A stretch of 64,000 nt of DNA from Balneolaceae bacterium (GTDB taxonomy: Bacteria; Bacteroidota; Rhodothermia; Balneolales; Balneolaceae). Of the stretch, positions 55,602 through 64,000 are shown one piece after another. The stretch is from contig VEMX01000008.1 of NCBI GenBank assembly GCA_009711805.1, positions 1 to 64,000 of the forward strand. The letters are read 5' to 3'. The first letter of the stretch is position 1. Each line of letters starts with the position of its first letter. A model generated the notes under the pieces. That model made no database searches, had not been told where the DNA came from, and saw only the letters and a list, made by a program, of their open reading frames with translations. The translations under genes were made by a program, and so were the position numbers.

Positions 55602-56180
55602 TTGAAAAATTCCGAACTTCAAAAACGATTAAAGGAGCTCAGAAAGAGAAAGGGCTTCACCCAGGAAGAACTTGCTGAAAAAGCAGAGCTAAGTTTACGT
55701 ACTATTCAACGTATAGAGAATGGAGAGTCTGACCCAAGAGGTGAAACTCTCAGACGGCTGGCATCTGCCCTGGAAACTTCACCTGAAGAACTTTTGGATT
55801 GGCAAATAGAGGAAGATGATAATGTCCTCACCATTCTTAATATGTCCCAGTTGGGCTACCTGGCTTTCCCCCTTATAGGCATACTTATTCCTCTCATGAT
55901 CTGGATACTGAAAAAAGAAAAAATCCGACATGTTGATACCGTTGGCCGATCCATTCTTAACTTTCAAATAAGCTGGAACCTGGCATTATTCTCGGCCTAT
56001 CCTCTGGGATTATTAGCCATCCTGATAGTTGGCCATGCTACCGATTTTCTATTCTACACATTTTCTGTGTATGTAGGCGGCCTGTATGTATATAACCTGC
56101 TGATGATTATTACAAACATGATCAGGTACAAAAAAACAAATGAAGTACGGTACATTCCTGCCATTCATTTTTTGAAGTAA
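55602..56180 (+). CDS. XRE-family HTH regulator with membrane domain
   Basis: 192 residues from a TTG at 55602; a longer start is a GTG at 55530. I prefer the TTG because the helix-turn-helix (KELRKRKGFTQEELAEKAELSLRTIQRIENGESDPRGETL) normally begins within 10 residues of the start. After the HTH comes a membrane part of three or four helices resembling DUF4870. Such fusions sense membrane or envelope state. It sits ahead of two DUF4386 membrane genes. Confidence 0.75.
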   Translation: MKNSELQKRLKELRKRKGFTQEELAEKAELSLRTIQRIENGESDPRGETLRRLASALETSPEELLDWQIEEDDNVLTILNMSQLGYLAFPLIGILIPLMIWILKKEKIRHVDTVGRSILNFQISWNLALFSAYPLGLLAILIVGHATDFLFYTFSVYVGGLYVYNLLMIITNMIRYKKTNEVRYIPAIHFLK

Positions 56181-56308
56181 CAATTCCTGCAATACCAACC
56201 CATTAGCTATCCGGTACAGGTTGGGAGACGTTTGTTTTCATTTACTTCCCTGGATGACCTGTATAGCTATGCTTCCATTTTCTTATGAATACCTAAGACA
56301 ACCAGTCT

Positions 56309-57073
56309 ATGATTTTTCCCTTTTTATCCATCCTTCACTCACCTGTGAAGACAGAACAATTTTCGCCACAGACTTATGCAAAAGTAATGGGCATTATATT
56401 TCTGATATCAATAATTACCGGAGTATTCGGAGAGATCTATGTACCTGGTTCGTTTATTGTTTCCGGGGATGCCTCAGCTACTGCATTCAACCTGAAGTCT
56501 TCAGAATTTTTATTTCGCCTGGGATTTGCCAGTTATCTTATAGAAGCGCTTTGTGATATCACACTCACATTTTTGTTGTACGTATTGCTTCGTCCGGTTA
56601 ACAACGAATTGGCACTACTTGCAGCTTTTTTCCGGCTGGTTAGTACAGCTACGTTTGCAATAGCTGAATTCTTTTATTTTTCTTCGTCCGCTATTCTAAA
56701 TAATCCCGGTTTCCTGAAAGCTTTTTCTGTTGAACAACAAGAAATCCTCATCCAGTTATTTCTCAATCTCTATGGAGCAGGAGGGATAATATTTATGGTA
56801 TTCATTGGGGTTGCTTCCGTTTTGTTTGGTTACCTGATGTACAAGTCCAGATATTTTCCAAGAATATATGGAGCACTCCTACTGCTTGGGGGAGCAGGTT
56901 TTATACTAAAAAATTTCATGTATGTATTGGCCCCTGTCTACTCTTCCGACTTGTTAATGATTCCCATGGCTCTTCTTGTTTTTTCACTTCCGCCATGGCT
57001 GCTGTCTAAAGGAATTAATATGAACAAATGGGAAGAGATGAAATTACAACACTCTCAATCAACTACCCTCTAA
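56309..57073 (+). CDS. DUF4386-domain membrane protein
   Basis: 254 residues with about six to seven membrane helices. The segment YAKVMGIIFLISIITGVFGEIYVPGSFIVSGD is typical of DUF4386, a family of unknown function. A GTG at 56345 that gives MKTEQFSPQTYAK is an alternative start. The second gene downstream is of the same kind, 18 bases on; they are probably co-transcribed. Confidence 0.8.
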   Translation: MIFPFLSILHSPVKTEQFSPQTYAKVMGIIFLISIITGVFGEIYVPGSFIVSGDASATAFNLKSSEFLFRLGFASYLIEALCDITLTFLLYVLLRPVNNELALLAAFFRLVSTATFAIAEFFYFSSSAILNNPGFLKAFSVEQQEILIQLFLNLYGAGGIIFMVFIGVASVLFGYLMYKSRYFPRIYGALLLLGGAGFILKNFMYVLAPVYSSDLLMIPMALLVFSLPPWLLSKGINMNKWEEMKLQHSQSTTL

Positions 57074-57091
57074 AAAAACAATCACAATGCT

Positions 57092-57784
57092 ATGAAAACA
57101 CAACGAAAAACAGCCATTATTGTAGGCATATTGTTTCTTATTCAGGGAATAATATCAGTATTAATTAATCAGGTATTGAGCGGGCCAGTAGCTTTCGGTT
57201 CTTATTTTATCACCAATGCTTTTTCTTACGAAACAGAATTAGTTACAGCCTTACTGATATCATTAATCAATGGAAGTATTACCATTGGTATTGCGGCAAT
57301 GCTGCTTCCGGTTTTTAAACCTTATAACGAGCGTATTTCGTATTTGTATTTCGGGCTGAGTATTTCTCAGTTTGCATTTATTGCTTTGAATGAGATGGAT
57401 CGGTTATCACTGCTATCCCTAAGCCAGGAATATATACAGGTAGGCAGCCCCGATGCGGGATATATTCAATTTATGGGTCGTGTCCTTCAATCCGATTATT
57501 GGTGGAGTCATCATACGATCATGTTGGTTTCCTGTATTACCCTGTCATTTTTCTATTATTTGTTGTACCGGTCAAAATTAGTGCCCCGGTTTATTGCTAT
57601 CTGGGGATATGCAGGTGTAGCCTTAATGTTAACCACACTTTTATTGGGTGTTTTTGGCGGGGATATAATCATGTGGCTGTTTATTCCCATAGGGTTAAAC
57701 CAATTGTTTTTGGCTGCGTGGCTTATCGTTACGGGATTCAACCCTGAAGCAATTAAGCAAAAATCGCCCGGTACTACTGACTAA
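57092..57784 (+). CDS. DUF4386-like membrane protein
   Basis: 230 residues with about six membrane helices. The helix pattern and length resemble the preceding DUF4386 protein, but the sequence is quite diverged: MKTQRKTAIIVGILFLIQGI, then ISYLYFGLSISQFAFIALNEMDR, and VPRFIAIWGYAGVALMLTTLLL (PRFIxxWG is a DUF4386 hallmark). Function unknown. Confidence 0.78.
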   Translation: MKTQRKTAIIVGILFLIQGIISVLINQVLSGPVAFGSYFITNAFSYETELVTALLISLINGSITIGIAAMLLPVFKPYNERISYLYFGLSISQFAFIALNEMDRLSLLSLSQEYIQVGSPDAGYIQFMGRVLQSDYWWSHHTIMLVSCITLSFFYYLLYRSKLVPRFIAIWGYAGVALMLTTLLLGVFGGDIIMWLFIPIGLNQLFLAAWLIVTGFNPEAIKQKSPGTTD

Positions 57785-57890
57785 TTGATTAAAAACCACA
57801 CGGGATATTTACGGAGATCTGGTAAAAGATAAGCTGGATGTATTTAGCAATATCAAAGGAGCTTTATGATTGTGAAGGTTCGGTTTTAAA

Positions 57891-58904
57891 TCATTCTTTA
57901 CTAAGCAATGAATCAACATGACTTACCATATCATTGCCCCAAAGATTTTTACTGGCTATAGCGCCCTTTTTGTCGATTACGATGTTTCTCATGTAATGAG
58001 CATTATATAGTTCTTTCAGCTTTTTTATTTCATTGGCAGTGAGCTCCAATTGAGTCCAGCTTATTCCATGCTGGATGATGAAATCTCTTATTTTCTTCGC
58101 ATTATCGATGGTGGGAACACCGATGACTACCAGGTCTTCTTCCGAATAATGATTACTCATATTGTTTAGAGAAGAAATAATGTTATCGCCAGAATAAACA
58201 AAAGGGCTCCAAAAGTTGAGAAGTATAAGTGTCCCCTTTTGATCAGCTAAAGAAAAGAACTTCCCGGTGGTGGTTGAGGCTTCAAACAAAGGAGCTGGGT
58301 TTCCTATGGCTAACCTTTCAAATTCATGTAGAAAATTCCTGGCCTGTTGCACATGGTGTTCATTGGCATTCAGCGTTATAATCTCACGATAAAGCTCTTT
58401 TATTTTCTCCTTCTCTGTATCAAAGGAGTATTTCAATATCAGTGATTGCAGGATAGCCGATCTGGTTTTAGGTTCAGTTACATCTTGTTCTAGCCTGTTT
58501 AATAATTCGATATAATCGTCATTCCACTTACCACCATGAACCGAACTCATTCTGAGAATTTCCAGAATTTCGTACCAGGCCTCCGAGCTGTAATCAATGC
58601 TGTTTAATGCCTCAAAAATCTTGTTAGCTTCCTTAATGTTGATCCACATTACAATGGCATCCTTCAGAGCCTCCTGCCCGGCTTTTGTTTCAGGATTTGC
58701 TTGGTAATACTGATAAAACTCCTTGGCATATTTATACTGCAACCGATCGTAGTATAGGGTCTTTTCAAGATGAGCATTCGCCTTGTCTCGATAGACCACA
58801 AATGCAGAATCCGACATTGTGTTTATATTTTGTGCCGCAATATCTCCTGCAATTAAAAGTGTGAGAATAAATAAAAGAGAAGGAGTTATATAAAAATGAA
58901 TCAT
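57891..58904 (-). CDS. TlpA-like redoxin-domain protein, active-site cysteines lost
   Basis: 337 residues. Signal peptide; a helical domain (about residues 30-200); then a TlpA/AhpC-TSA thioredoxin fold (IGNPAPLFEASTTTGKFFSLADQKGTLILLNFWSPFVYSGDNII). The position normally occupied by WCGPC or WCxxC reads WSPFVYS, so no redox-active CxxC is present. Other fold features (VIGVPTIDN and the IDKKGAIAS end) are intact. It may have a structural or binding role. Alone on the minus strand. Confidence 0.75.
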   Translation of the reverse strand: MIHFYITPSLLFILTLLIAGDIAAQNINTMSDSAFVVYRDKANAHLEKTLYYDRLQYKYAKEFYQYYQANPETKAGQEALKDAIVMWINIKEANKIFEALNSIDYSSEAWYEILEILRMSSVHGGKWNDDYIELLNRLEQDVTEPKTRSAILQSLILKYSFDTEKEKIKELYREIITLNANEHHVQQARNFLHEFERLAIGNPAPLFEASTTTGKFFSLADQKGTLILLNFWSPFVYSGDNIISSLNNMSNHYSEEDLVVIGVPTIDNAKKIRDFIIQHGISWTQLELTANEIKKLKELYNAHYMRNIVIDKKGAIASKNLWGNDMVSHVDSLLSKE

Positions 58905-59143
58905 ACGTTAAATCATATTATTGATGAATAATACTACCTATATAGTATGTATTTGCGGAATATAAATCAAAGTCTTCAAATTATTATTTAAGGATTTAGA
59001 ACAAAAGTAATAACCCTTGCAACAGGAATTGATTCTAAAAAAAATATTCCGCTTATTTCGATAATAACGGCAGCATTCTAAGCTTTTCTCAGGACCGTTA
59101 AAAATATGATAGAGAATTAATAAAACTACGAGGGGATATTGTT

Positions 59144-60049
59144 ATGGAGAATAAAGAAATAACTTTTGCTGAGGCAGATCAAATAGCAACAAAACTACGC
59201 AACCGGAATTCATTTTGGGTTTTATTGTGGGGTAGTTTGAGATGTTCAAAGCTGGAGAATCCACCGAAAGTAATAAAAGATAACCCTGTTGATAAAGGCT
59301 CAACAGAAGGTGTTGATACTAAAAAAGACGGTGACCATACTCATGAAGAAATAGATCATCGGGACGAGGGGGAAGAAGAAGAGAGCCGGTTTTGCGGACC
59401 TGATGGGACCCAATGGTTTATACGTGAACTTGGATTATGGAGAACGTTTGCAGCAGGTGTAAACCGACTAGCTAAAACCTGGGGAAGGGCTGCTTACCGG
59501 GCCAGGCCCTGGAGTGAACTGTTTATGCCGCAAAGAATCTACACTAAATCATACCAATATGCAGTATTGGCTATTGTAGCCCGGCAATTAACCTACTCCC
59601 CAACAACTACTTTTGTATCGGCCGCCGGGCTTTGTCCCAGCAACTGTGCCAATACCATCACCATATGTAGTGGGTGCATAGATCGTTCAGAACTGGGGAA
59701 TTTCCTGTATGGGGTAATTGCGCGCTATATGCAAATGACCTGGCTGCAAACCTGGCTGGGCGGCATAGCCGGAAACCGGGGCCGGAGAACAGCCAGTGAT
59801 GCAGCAGCCATAGAACTGGGATATGATTTTATTGACCAGGGACAGCGATCGAATGCGCTTTGTAATTTCTTTAATGCCAATGCTGCAGAATGGAACAACA
59901 TGCAGCAAGATGGTCATGGCTGCCCTCCCTGTAACCAGTCGGTTATCCCTGTAAATGCCCCTCATGTAACATTACCGGCTCTTGGCGGACTTGCTGCCAA
60001 CCGGCCTATCAACATCACGCTGCCTCCACGGGTAGTTGGTCAACCTTAA
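59144..60049 (+). CDS. Cysteine-rich putative toxin/effector
   Basis: 301 residues. A short charged start is followed by an acidic stretch (HEEIDHRDEGEEEESR), then FCGPDGTQWFIRELGLW, a GPD motif that I associate with effector-type proteins. The core (about 160-235) has CPSNC, CSGC and ELGNFLYGVIARYMQ, and GIAGNRGRRTASDAAAIELGYDFI, whose GNxxYG...AG...D...GY order resembles polymorphic toxin type 44 (Ntox44). A later CPPC makes three CxxC/CxxxC pairs, possibly a zinc or disulfide site. A strong RBS (GAGGGG) precedes the ATG. I cannot confirm the family. Confidence 0.55.
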   Translation: MENKEITFAEADQIATKLRNRNSFWVLLWGSLRCSKLENPPKVIKDNPVDKGSTEGVDTKKDGDHTHEEIDHRDEGEEEESRFCGPDGTQWFIRELGLWRTFAAGVNRLAKTWGRAAYRARPWSELFMPQRIYTKSYQYAVLAIVARQLTYSPTTTFVSAAGLCPSNCANTITICSGCIDRSELGNFLYGVIARYMQMTWLQTWLGGIAGNRGRRTASDAAAIELGYDFIDQGQRSNALCNFFNANAAEWNNMQQDGHGCPPCNQSVIPVNAPHVTLPALGGLAANRPINITLPPRVVGQP

Positions 60050-60061
60050 TAAAACTTAAAG

Positions 60062-60107
60062 CCATATAACCTGTCAGAACTTCAAACCTGAAGGGTTATA
60101 TGGTTTT
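60062..60107 (+). terminator. Terminator of the putative toxin gene
   Basis: CCATATAACC (60062-60071) pairs with GGTTATATGG (60094-60103), followed by TTTT. Twelve bases after the stop codon. Confidence 0.8.
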
Positions 60108-60387
60108 CCGATTACCTGGTAAATGACATTTACGTCCCTTTTGCAGGACTAAGGAATAGAGAGAAACCAAAATCACTTAAGATGTACGTCTCTCTTAATC
60201 ATAGTACAGAGATCATTAGCCCAACAAAAGCTTTATCCACCCTGCCCTTCTGGATGCCTGCCCTGACAAATATCACAAAACTATTACATCGTGACTTATT
60301 GTTGATAGTCTCGTTACACTTCTGTGAAACCATTCCATTTGTCTGCGGCTAAGTTGGAGATCTATAAATCTCAACTAACCTTACATT
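60108..60387. other. Intergenic stretch before the spondin gene
   Basis: 280 bases, no gene. Just before the ATG, TTGGAGATCTATAAATCTCAA forms a small imperfect palindrome (60352-60376 area), which could be a leader fold or operator. Confidence 0.4.
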
Positions 60388-61737
60388 ATGTTTAATAAAA
60401 AATTCTCGAAACTAACTTTGTTTAGCTTGTTCCTTGTACTTGGTGCTGTTGCCTGTGATAGCAACAGTTCTGATGATCGAAAAGAAGCAAACTTTACGGT
60501 CACTATAGAAAATGTTGGCACTGTTTACCCCTTCATTAAAAGTGGTTCCTTCTCTGTTCCCGTAGGAGCTACTGAGCCTGGAGGAATCGGACCTGGGGGT
60601 GCCTACGAATTTGAGTTTACTGCTCCCTTAGGCTCGCGGCTGTCGCTTGCCACTATGTTTGTTCAATCAAACGACTGGTTCTATGCTACCGGTTCAGCAG
60701 GAATAGCACTATATAACCCCGACGGAACACCGGTCACAGGTGATATTACTTCGGAATTCAACCTGTATGATGCCGGTACAGAAGAAGATGAAGAAGCCGG
60801 TGTAGGCGGTAATCAGGCCTTGCGACAATCTGGTCCAAATACAGGCCCGGCCGATGATGACAATACGGTCCGCCTGGTAGATATTACAGATCTGCCCGAT
60901 GATGAAGAGGTTATACAGGTAACCCTTACCTCCACAGCTTCAACAAGCTTCAAAGTCCGTATTGAAAATGTTTCCACTGCTGCTACATTGCAAACCTCAG
61001 AGGGAGGAAAAGCTGTTCCACTATCTCCGGGAGCATGGGCTGTTCACTCAGCAAATGAAACCAATGTACTATTCGAAGTGGGACAAGCTGACTATGGAGA
61101 CGGACTGGAACATATTGCCGAAGATGGGGCCGTTGCAACATTAGAAGCCAACCTTGGCACAGAAACCGGGGTCACCGTCCCTCTTTCTCCGGGAGCATTT
61201 GCCGTATACACGGATGAGAACCCCATGTTTACAGCCGATGTACCATTTCCTGAAAATGGAATTGAAGCCATTGCAGAAGATGGAATGCCTGCAGAAATGG
61301 CTGCCTTCCTCAATAGTGAAGATAATGTATTTACAAGTGGCGCTTTTGCACAACCTGATGGAGCCTCTGAAAACGGCCCCCTCTTTCCCGGAGACCGCTA
61401 CTCCTTTAGTTTCACGGGACGCGAAGGGACTAAGCTAAATTTGGCCACTATGTTTGTGCAATCCAATGATCTGTTTTATGCACTGGGAGCAGAAGGCATC
61501 AGCTTATTCCAAAACGGGGCTCCTGTTTCAGGAGATATCACCAATTCAGTTAACCTGTGGGATGCCGGAACGGAGTTAAACGAAGAACCGGGCATTGGCA
61601 CCAACCAGGTAATTCACCAGGGAGGTACCAATATTGGTCCGGCCGACACCAATACCAACGTACGTTTGGTAAATGATGACTACACCTACCCAAATGTAAG
61701 TGATGTGATTCGAATAACGATTAGTTTGAGTCAATAG
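60388..61737 (+). CDS. Spondin-domain lipoprotein
   Basis: 449 residues. Lipobox LGAVAC, then a spondin_N-like domain repeated twice: residues about 35-200 and 330-449, both with the signature LATMFVQSNDxFYAxG and the GxNxGPAD block. A middle section has PLSPGAWAVHS and PLSPGAFAVYT, two related strands. Secreted, envelope-anchored, rich in Asp/Glu/Gly. It may be adhesive or calcium-binding; function unknown. Terminator downstream. Confidence 0.85.
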   Translation: MFNKKFSKLTLFSLFLVLGAVACDSNSSDDRKEANFTVTIENVGTVYPFIKSGSFSVPVGATEPGGIGPGGAYEFEFTAPLGSRLSLATMFVQSNDWFYATGSAGIALYNPDGTPVTGDITSEFNLYDAGTEEDEEAGVGGNQALRQSGPNTGPADDDNTVRLVDITDLPDDEEVIQVTLTSTASTSFKVRIENVSTAATLQTSEGGKAVPLSPGAWAVHSANETNVLFEVGQADYGDGLEHIAEDGAVATLEANLGTETGVTVPLSPGAFAVYTDENPMFTADVPFPENGIEAIAEDGMPAEMAAFLNSEDNVFTSGAFAQPDGASENGPLFPGDRYSFSFTGREGTKLNLATMFVQSNDLFYALGAEGISLFQNGAPVSGDITNSVNLWDAGTELNEEPGIGTNQVIHQGGTNIGPADTNTNVRLVNDDYTYPNVSDVIRITISLSQ

Positions 61738-61769
61738 TAAGGGATCAGTATATCCTGACCCTTAACCCT

Positions 61770-61806
61770 CACCCTCTTGTCAATTTAAGGCAAGAGGGTT
61801 TTTTAT
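61770..61806 (+). terminator. Terminator of the spondin gene
   Basis: ACCCTCTTG (61771-61779) pairs with CAAGAGGGT (61791-61799), followed by TTTTTT. Confidence 0.9.
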
Positions 61807-62031
61807 TTTAGCATGATCCGGAAAAGAAGACCTTTTTTTTAAAACCGATAAAACAGACTACAATTTCCTCTCTTCAGCTGGTAATCCAGATGTATTTTCT
61901 TTCGGTAAACAATGGTTTGTCTGCCATTTCATCAACTGCATTCTTCTGAAATTACTGTGTCTCTTAAACAGCATATTTTCTTATGTTTTTGACACCATAC
62001 ATGTACAACCTGGACAAGCGGAAAAAACACG

Positions 62032-62946
62032 ATGGATTACAGTGAAGAAATAAGAGACATTTATGAAGTAGTAAAAAATAACCCCAATAAAGGTGACACA
62101 GCTACTTATATCCCGGAATTGGCGGATGTTGACCCTGACAGTTTTGGAATTCATATCACCACAATAGATGGAGATGAATTTGGAATAGGAGATTATAAAC
62201 ACCGCTTTTCTATTCAGAGTATTGTAAAAGTATTAACACTGAGTTTGGCTTATAAAATGCTGGGAAAACGAATCTGGAACCGGCTTGGAGTTGAACCGTC
62301 AGGAACCGCCTTTAACTCTCTCGTTCAGCTGGAAGCAGATAACGGCATTCCGCGAAACCCTTTCATTAATGCAGGAGCATTGGTTATATGCGACATCCTC
62401 ATCAGCAAACTCAATAACCCAAAAGCAGATTTCTTAGCCTTTCTGAAAAACTTTTCCGGCAACCCGGGTATTTCATATTCGGATACAATAGCCAAATCTG
62501 AAAAATCAAAAGGATACCGGAATATAGCTCTCTGTAACTTCATCAAGTCGTTTCAAAATATAGATAATGATCCCAATGAGGTCCTGAATTTTTACTTTGA
62601 TATTTGTTCCATAAAAATGAATTGCAATGAGCTCTCCAGAACATTTTTGCTCTATGCAAATAATGGGAGAAAAGTATCCGACAATACCCAAATACTTACC
62701 ATCAGCCAGTCCAAACGAATCAAATCGGTTATGCAGACTTGCGGTTTTTATGATGAGTCGGGAGAATTCACTTTTAAGGTTGGCCTTCCTGGAAAAAGTG
62801 GCGTAGGGGGCGGTATCGTAGCCGTTTGTCCTAAAAAATACGCTATTTCGATTTGGAGCCCCAAGCTTAACTCAAAAGGCAACTCCTATCGTGGGATGAA
62901 GTTTTTGGAACTGTTCACTACAAGAACAGAGACCTCTATTTTCTAA
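62032..62946 (+). CDS. glsA: Glutaminase
   Basis: 304 residues of the serine-dependent beta-lactamase-like glutaminase family (EC 3.5.1.2), converting glutamine to glutamate and ammonia. The active-site Ser-Xaa-Xaa-Lys is in RFSIQSIVKVL, then GVEPSGTAFNS, NPFINAGALVI and a late tyrosine/Gly-rich loop (GLPGKSGVGGGIVAV). Length normal for the family. Single gene, plus strand. Confidence 0.94.
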   Translation: MDYSEEIRDIYEVVKNNPNKGDTATYIPELADVDPDSFGIHITTIDGDEFGIGDYKHRFSIQSIVKVLTLSLAYKMLGKRIWNRLGVEPSGTAFNSLVQLEADNGIPRNPFINAGALVICDILISKLNNPKADFLAFLKNFSGNPGISYSDTIAKSEKSKGYRNIALCNFIKSFQNIDNDPNEVLNFYFDICSIKMNCNELSRTFLLYANNGRKVSDNTQILTISQSKRIKSVMQTCGFYDESGEFTFKVGLPGKSGVGGGIVAVCPKKYAISIWSPKLNSKGNSYRGMKFLELFTTRTETSIF

Positions 62947-63028
62947 TTCGAAGATACAATGGAATAACTTACCCCATTAAACCCTGTCTGTTTTCTGATT
63001 GTGGCCCTGCCTTAATCAGGATTGATAT
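62947..63028. other. Intergenic stretch before the second mobile element
   Basis: 82 bases after glsA. No feature seen apart from the element's left target site (GATAT at 63024-63028). Confidence 0.5.
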
Positions 63029-63199
63029 AACGCGTTTACCGGTTGGAGATTAGCTTAAAACAGTATTGAAAGGGAGTAACCTCGCAGCGTCCGTAGGTCC
63101 TGAGAGCGTTACGGAATTCTCGCTGGAAAGCCGAACGCTACGAGGACCTGCGGACGCTCGTAGGTTCTCTAAATGGTACTTCTAACCGGTAAACGGGTT
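63029..63199. mobile_element. MITE-like palindromic element, copy 2 (171 bp)
   Basis: Same length and 168 of 171 bases as the element at 51220-51390, in the same orientation. Differences fall in the left inner arm (CCGTAGG, TGAGAG) and in the middle (CGGAATT). GATAT lies directly outside both ends (63024-63028 and 63200-63204), as a target-site duplication would. The spacing of the two copies, 11.8 kb, covers the accessory genes between. Confidence 0.85.
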
Positions 63200-63228
63200 G
63201 ATATAGTTAGTGTCCATAAAGGGTGAAG

Positions 63229-63312
63229 TTGAAGAAAAAGGCAATGAGTGTTGTTTTGGCTGGTTGCTCTTCTCAAACAAAGTGCGAAGATTGGCATCAA
63301 CAAACGATATAA
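63229..63312 (+). CDS. Possible 27-residue lipoprotein-like peptide
   Basis: TTG start, then MKKKAMSVVLAGC, a short signal with a lipobox (LAGC), and SSQTKCEDWHQQTI to a stop. It lies 29 bases after the mobile element. It could be a truncated lipoprotein gene or a true small peptide such as those near T9SS or colicin genes. There is no good RBS, so I keep it at low confidence. Confidence 0.25.
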   Translation: MKKKAMSVVLAGCSSQTKCEDWHQQTI

Positions 63313-63500
63313 AAGCAGATCATAAAAAGATTCATTGGGCTAGGATCAAAAGCCATTCATTATATTAAAAAATTGTTATAAACATCCTGATTACAAAATA
63401 AATACTCATTACCTTTGCTATATTGTTTTAAGTTTATCACTTAACAGAAGCTGCAATACTGTTAAGATATGTCCATTACAATTTTAAAAACCGAACAATT

Positions 63501-64000
63501 ATGACTGTTTATGTTGCCGACAAATTACCCCAGGAAGCCATTGATGAACTTGCTAAAATTGGGGTAGATGTACATTTCAACCCTGCCGCAAAAGCTGATG
63601 ATCTTGACAAAGGACTCACTGATGCTGATGTGCTCATCGTTCGTTCTACGGTTGTTAGTGAAAGCTGCATCAAGAACAGCCCACGATTAATGCTGATTAT
63701 AAGGGCAGGAGCCGGAGTTAACACCATTGACATTGAAGCTGCCAGTAACTCCGGAATATATGTAGCAAACTGTCCCGGCAAGAATTCCATAGCAGTTGCA
63801 GAGCTCACTATGGGTCTCATTCTTTCCCTCGATCGGTTTTTAGCTGATAATGTGAACGACTTCCGAAATGGACATTGGAACAAAGCCACTTATAGTAAAG
63901 CAGATGGACTCTACGGGAAAACGCTCGGTGTTATAGGAACCGGACAAATCGGACAGGAGGTTATAAAACGAGCTAAGTCGTTTGGGTTGGACGTTATTGC
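63501..64000 (+). CDS. serA: D-3-phosphoglycerate dehydrogenase (5' end)
   Basis: The first 166 residues of a D-2-hydroxyacid dehydrogenase. MTVYVADKLPQEAIDELAKIG begins the substrate domain; CPGKNSIAVAELTMGLIL and the NAD-binding GVIGTGQIGQEVI follow. 3-phosphoglycerate dehydrogenase, the first step in serine synthesis, is the most likely member, as RAGAGVNTIDIEAAS and CPGKN are its hallmarks. The gene runs off the right edge of the window, so the C-terminal ACT domain is not seen. Confidence 0.88.
   Translation, partial: MTVYVADKLPQEAIDELAKIGVDVHFNPAAKADDLDKGLTDADVLIVRSTVVSESCIKNSPRLMLIIRAGAGVNTIDIEAASNSGIYVANCPGKNSIAVAELTMGLILSLDRFLADNVNDFRNGHWNKATYSKADGLYGKTLGVIGTGQIGQEVIKRAKSFGLDVI

Noticed and set aside
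57789-57869. A short C-terminal-like tail (GDLVKDKLDVFSNIKGAL) after the second DUF4386 gene
   Set aside because: 26 codons after a stop, without a recognisable family; may be a chance frame.
1-64000. CRISPR arrays, rRNA and tRNA genes, riboswitches
   Set aside because: I scanned for regularly spaced repeats, conserved rRNA stretches and tRNA-like cloverleaf arms with T-loop GGTTCRA, and saw none I could support.

Overview
The window looks like a chromosome segment from a Gram-negative member of the Balneolota (Balneolaceae; Fodinibius/Gracilimonas-like) or a close Bacteroidota/Rhodothermota relative. The evidence is type IX secretion (T9SS) C-terminal tails, a Bat operon, a bacillithiol gene (bshA), a serine palmitoyltransferase-type gene, choice-of-anchor and spondin lipoproteins, and Bacteroidota-like TAnnTTTG promoter cores. 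This placement is inferred from gene content; no rRNA or tRNA gene was recognised.

Layout. 0-5 kb: a T9SS-tail remnant, sucC, an unknown small gene, a gene-poor stretch with REP-like hairpins, and bshA. 4.8-10.7 kb: yebC-type regulator, a Bat operon (two TPR proteins, batD, batE; no batA/batB/moxR here) and an M20 peptidase. 10.8-20.6 kb (minus strand): a cation-chloride-cotransporter-like permease, a TolC/MacB-like permease/MacA-like export operon without an ATPase gene, panC-panD, and a two-lipoyl 2-oxoacid dehydrogenase E2. 28.4-36.9 kb: hutU-hutI-hutG, a thioredoxin-fold lipoprotein, a cystathionine gamma-synthase-type enzyme, an M48 protease, DinB, and a frameshifted MgtC-type gene. 37-45.8 kb: an mhqO/mhqD-like pair behind a perfect 28-bp palindrome, a frameshifted lipoprotein, a secreted endonuclease I with a T9SS tail, a choice-of-anchor B lipoprotein, a serine palmitoyltransferase-type enzyme and a DUF1643 protein. 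45.8-50.8 kb: a two-component signalling block. 51-64 kb: an accessory region with two near-identical 171-bp palindromic mobile elements, an ECF sigma factor, a beta-lactamase-family remnant, a DUF4157 protein (eCIS-associated class), DUF4386 membrane proteins, a redox-dead TlpA-like protein, a cysteine-rich putative toxin, a spondin lipoprotein, glutaminase and the 5' end of serA.

The most unusual locus is 20.9-27.6 kb. One minus-strand run encodes an AraC regulator, a radical-SAM/SPASM peptide maturase, a 60-residue leader/core-like peptide with two cysteines, a PqqD-like-domain M50 membrane protease, a carboxypeptidase-regulatory-domain secreted protein and a 666-residue protein that joins a class I isoprenoid-synthase-like domain to a class II terpene-cyclase-like domain (DxDD). 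The last three genes overlap by four bases each. This looks like a RiPP-type biosynthetic cluster joined to a terpene-cyclase-like enzyme, and I do not recognise it as a characterised system.

Caveats: functions come from motif reading only. Several genes (mgtC-type, the lipoprotein at 39 kb) carry single-base frameshifts, which could be real decay or sequencing error.
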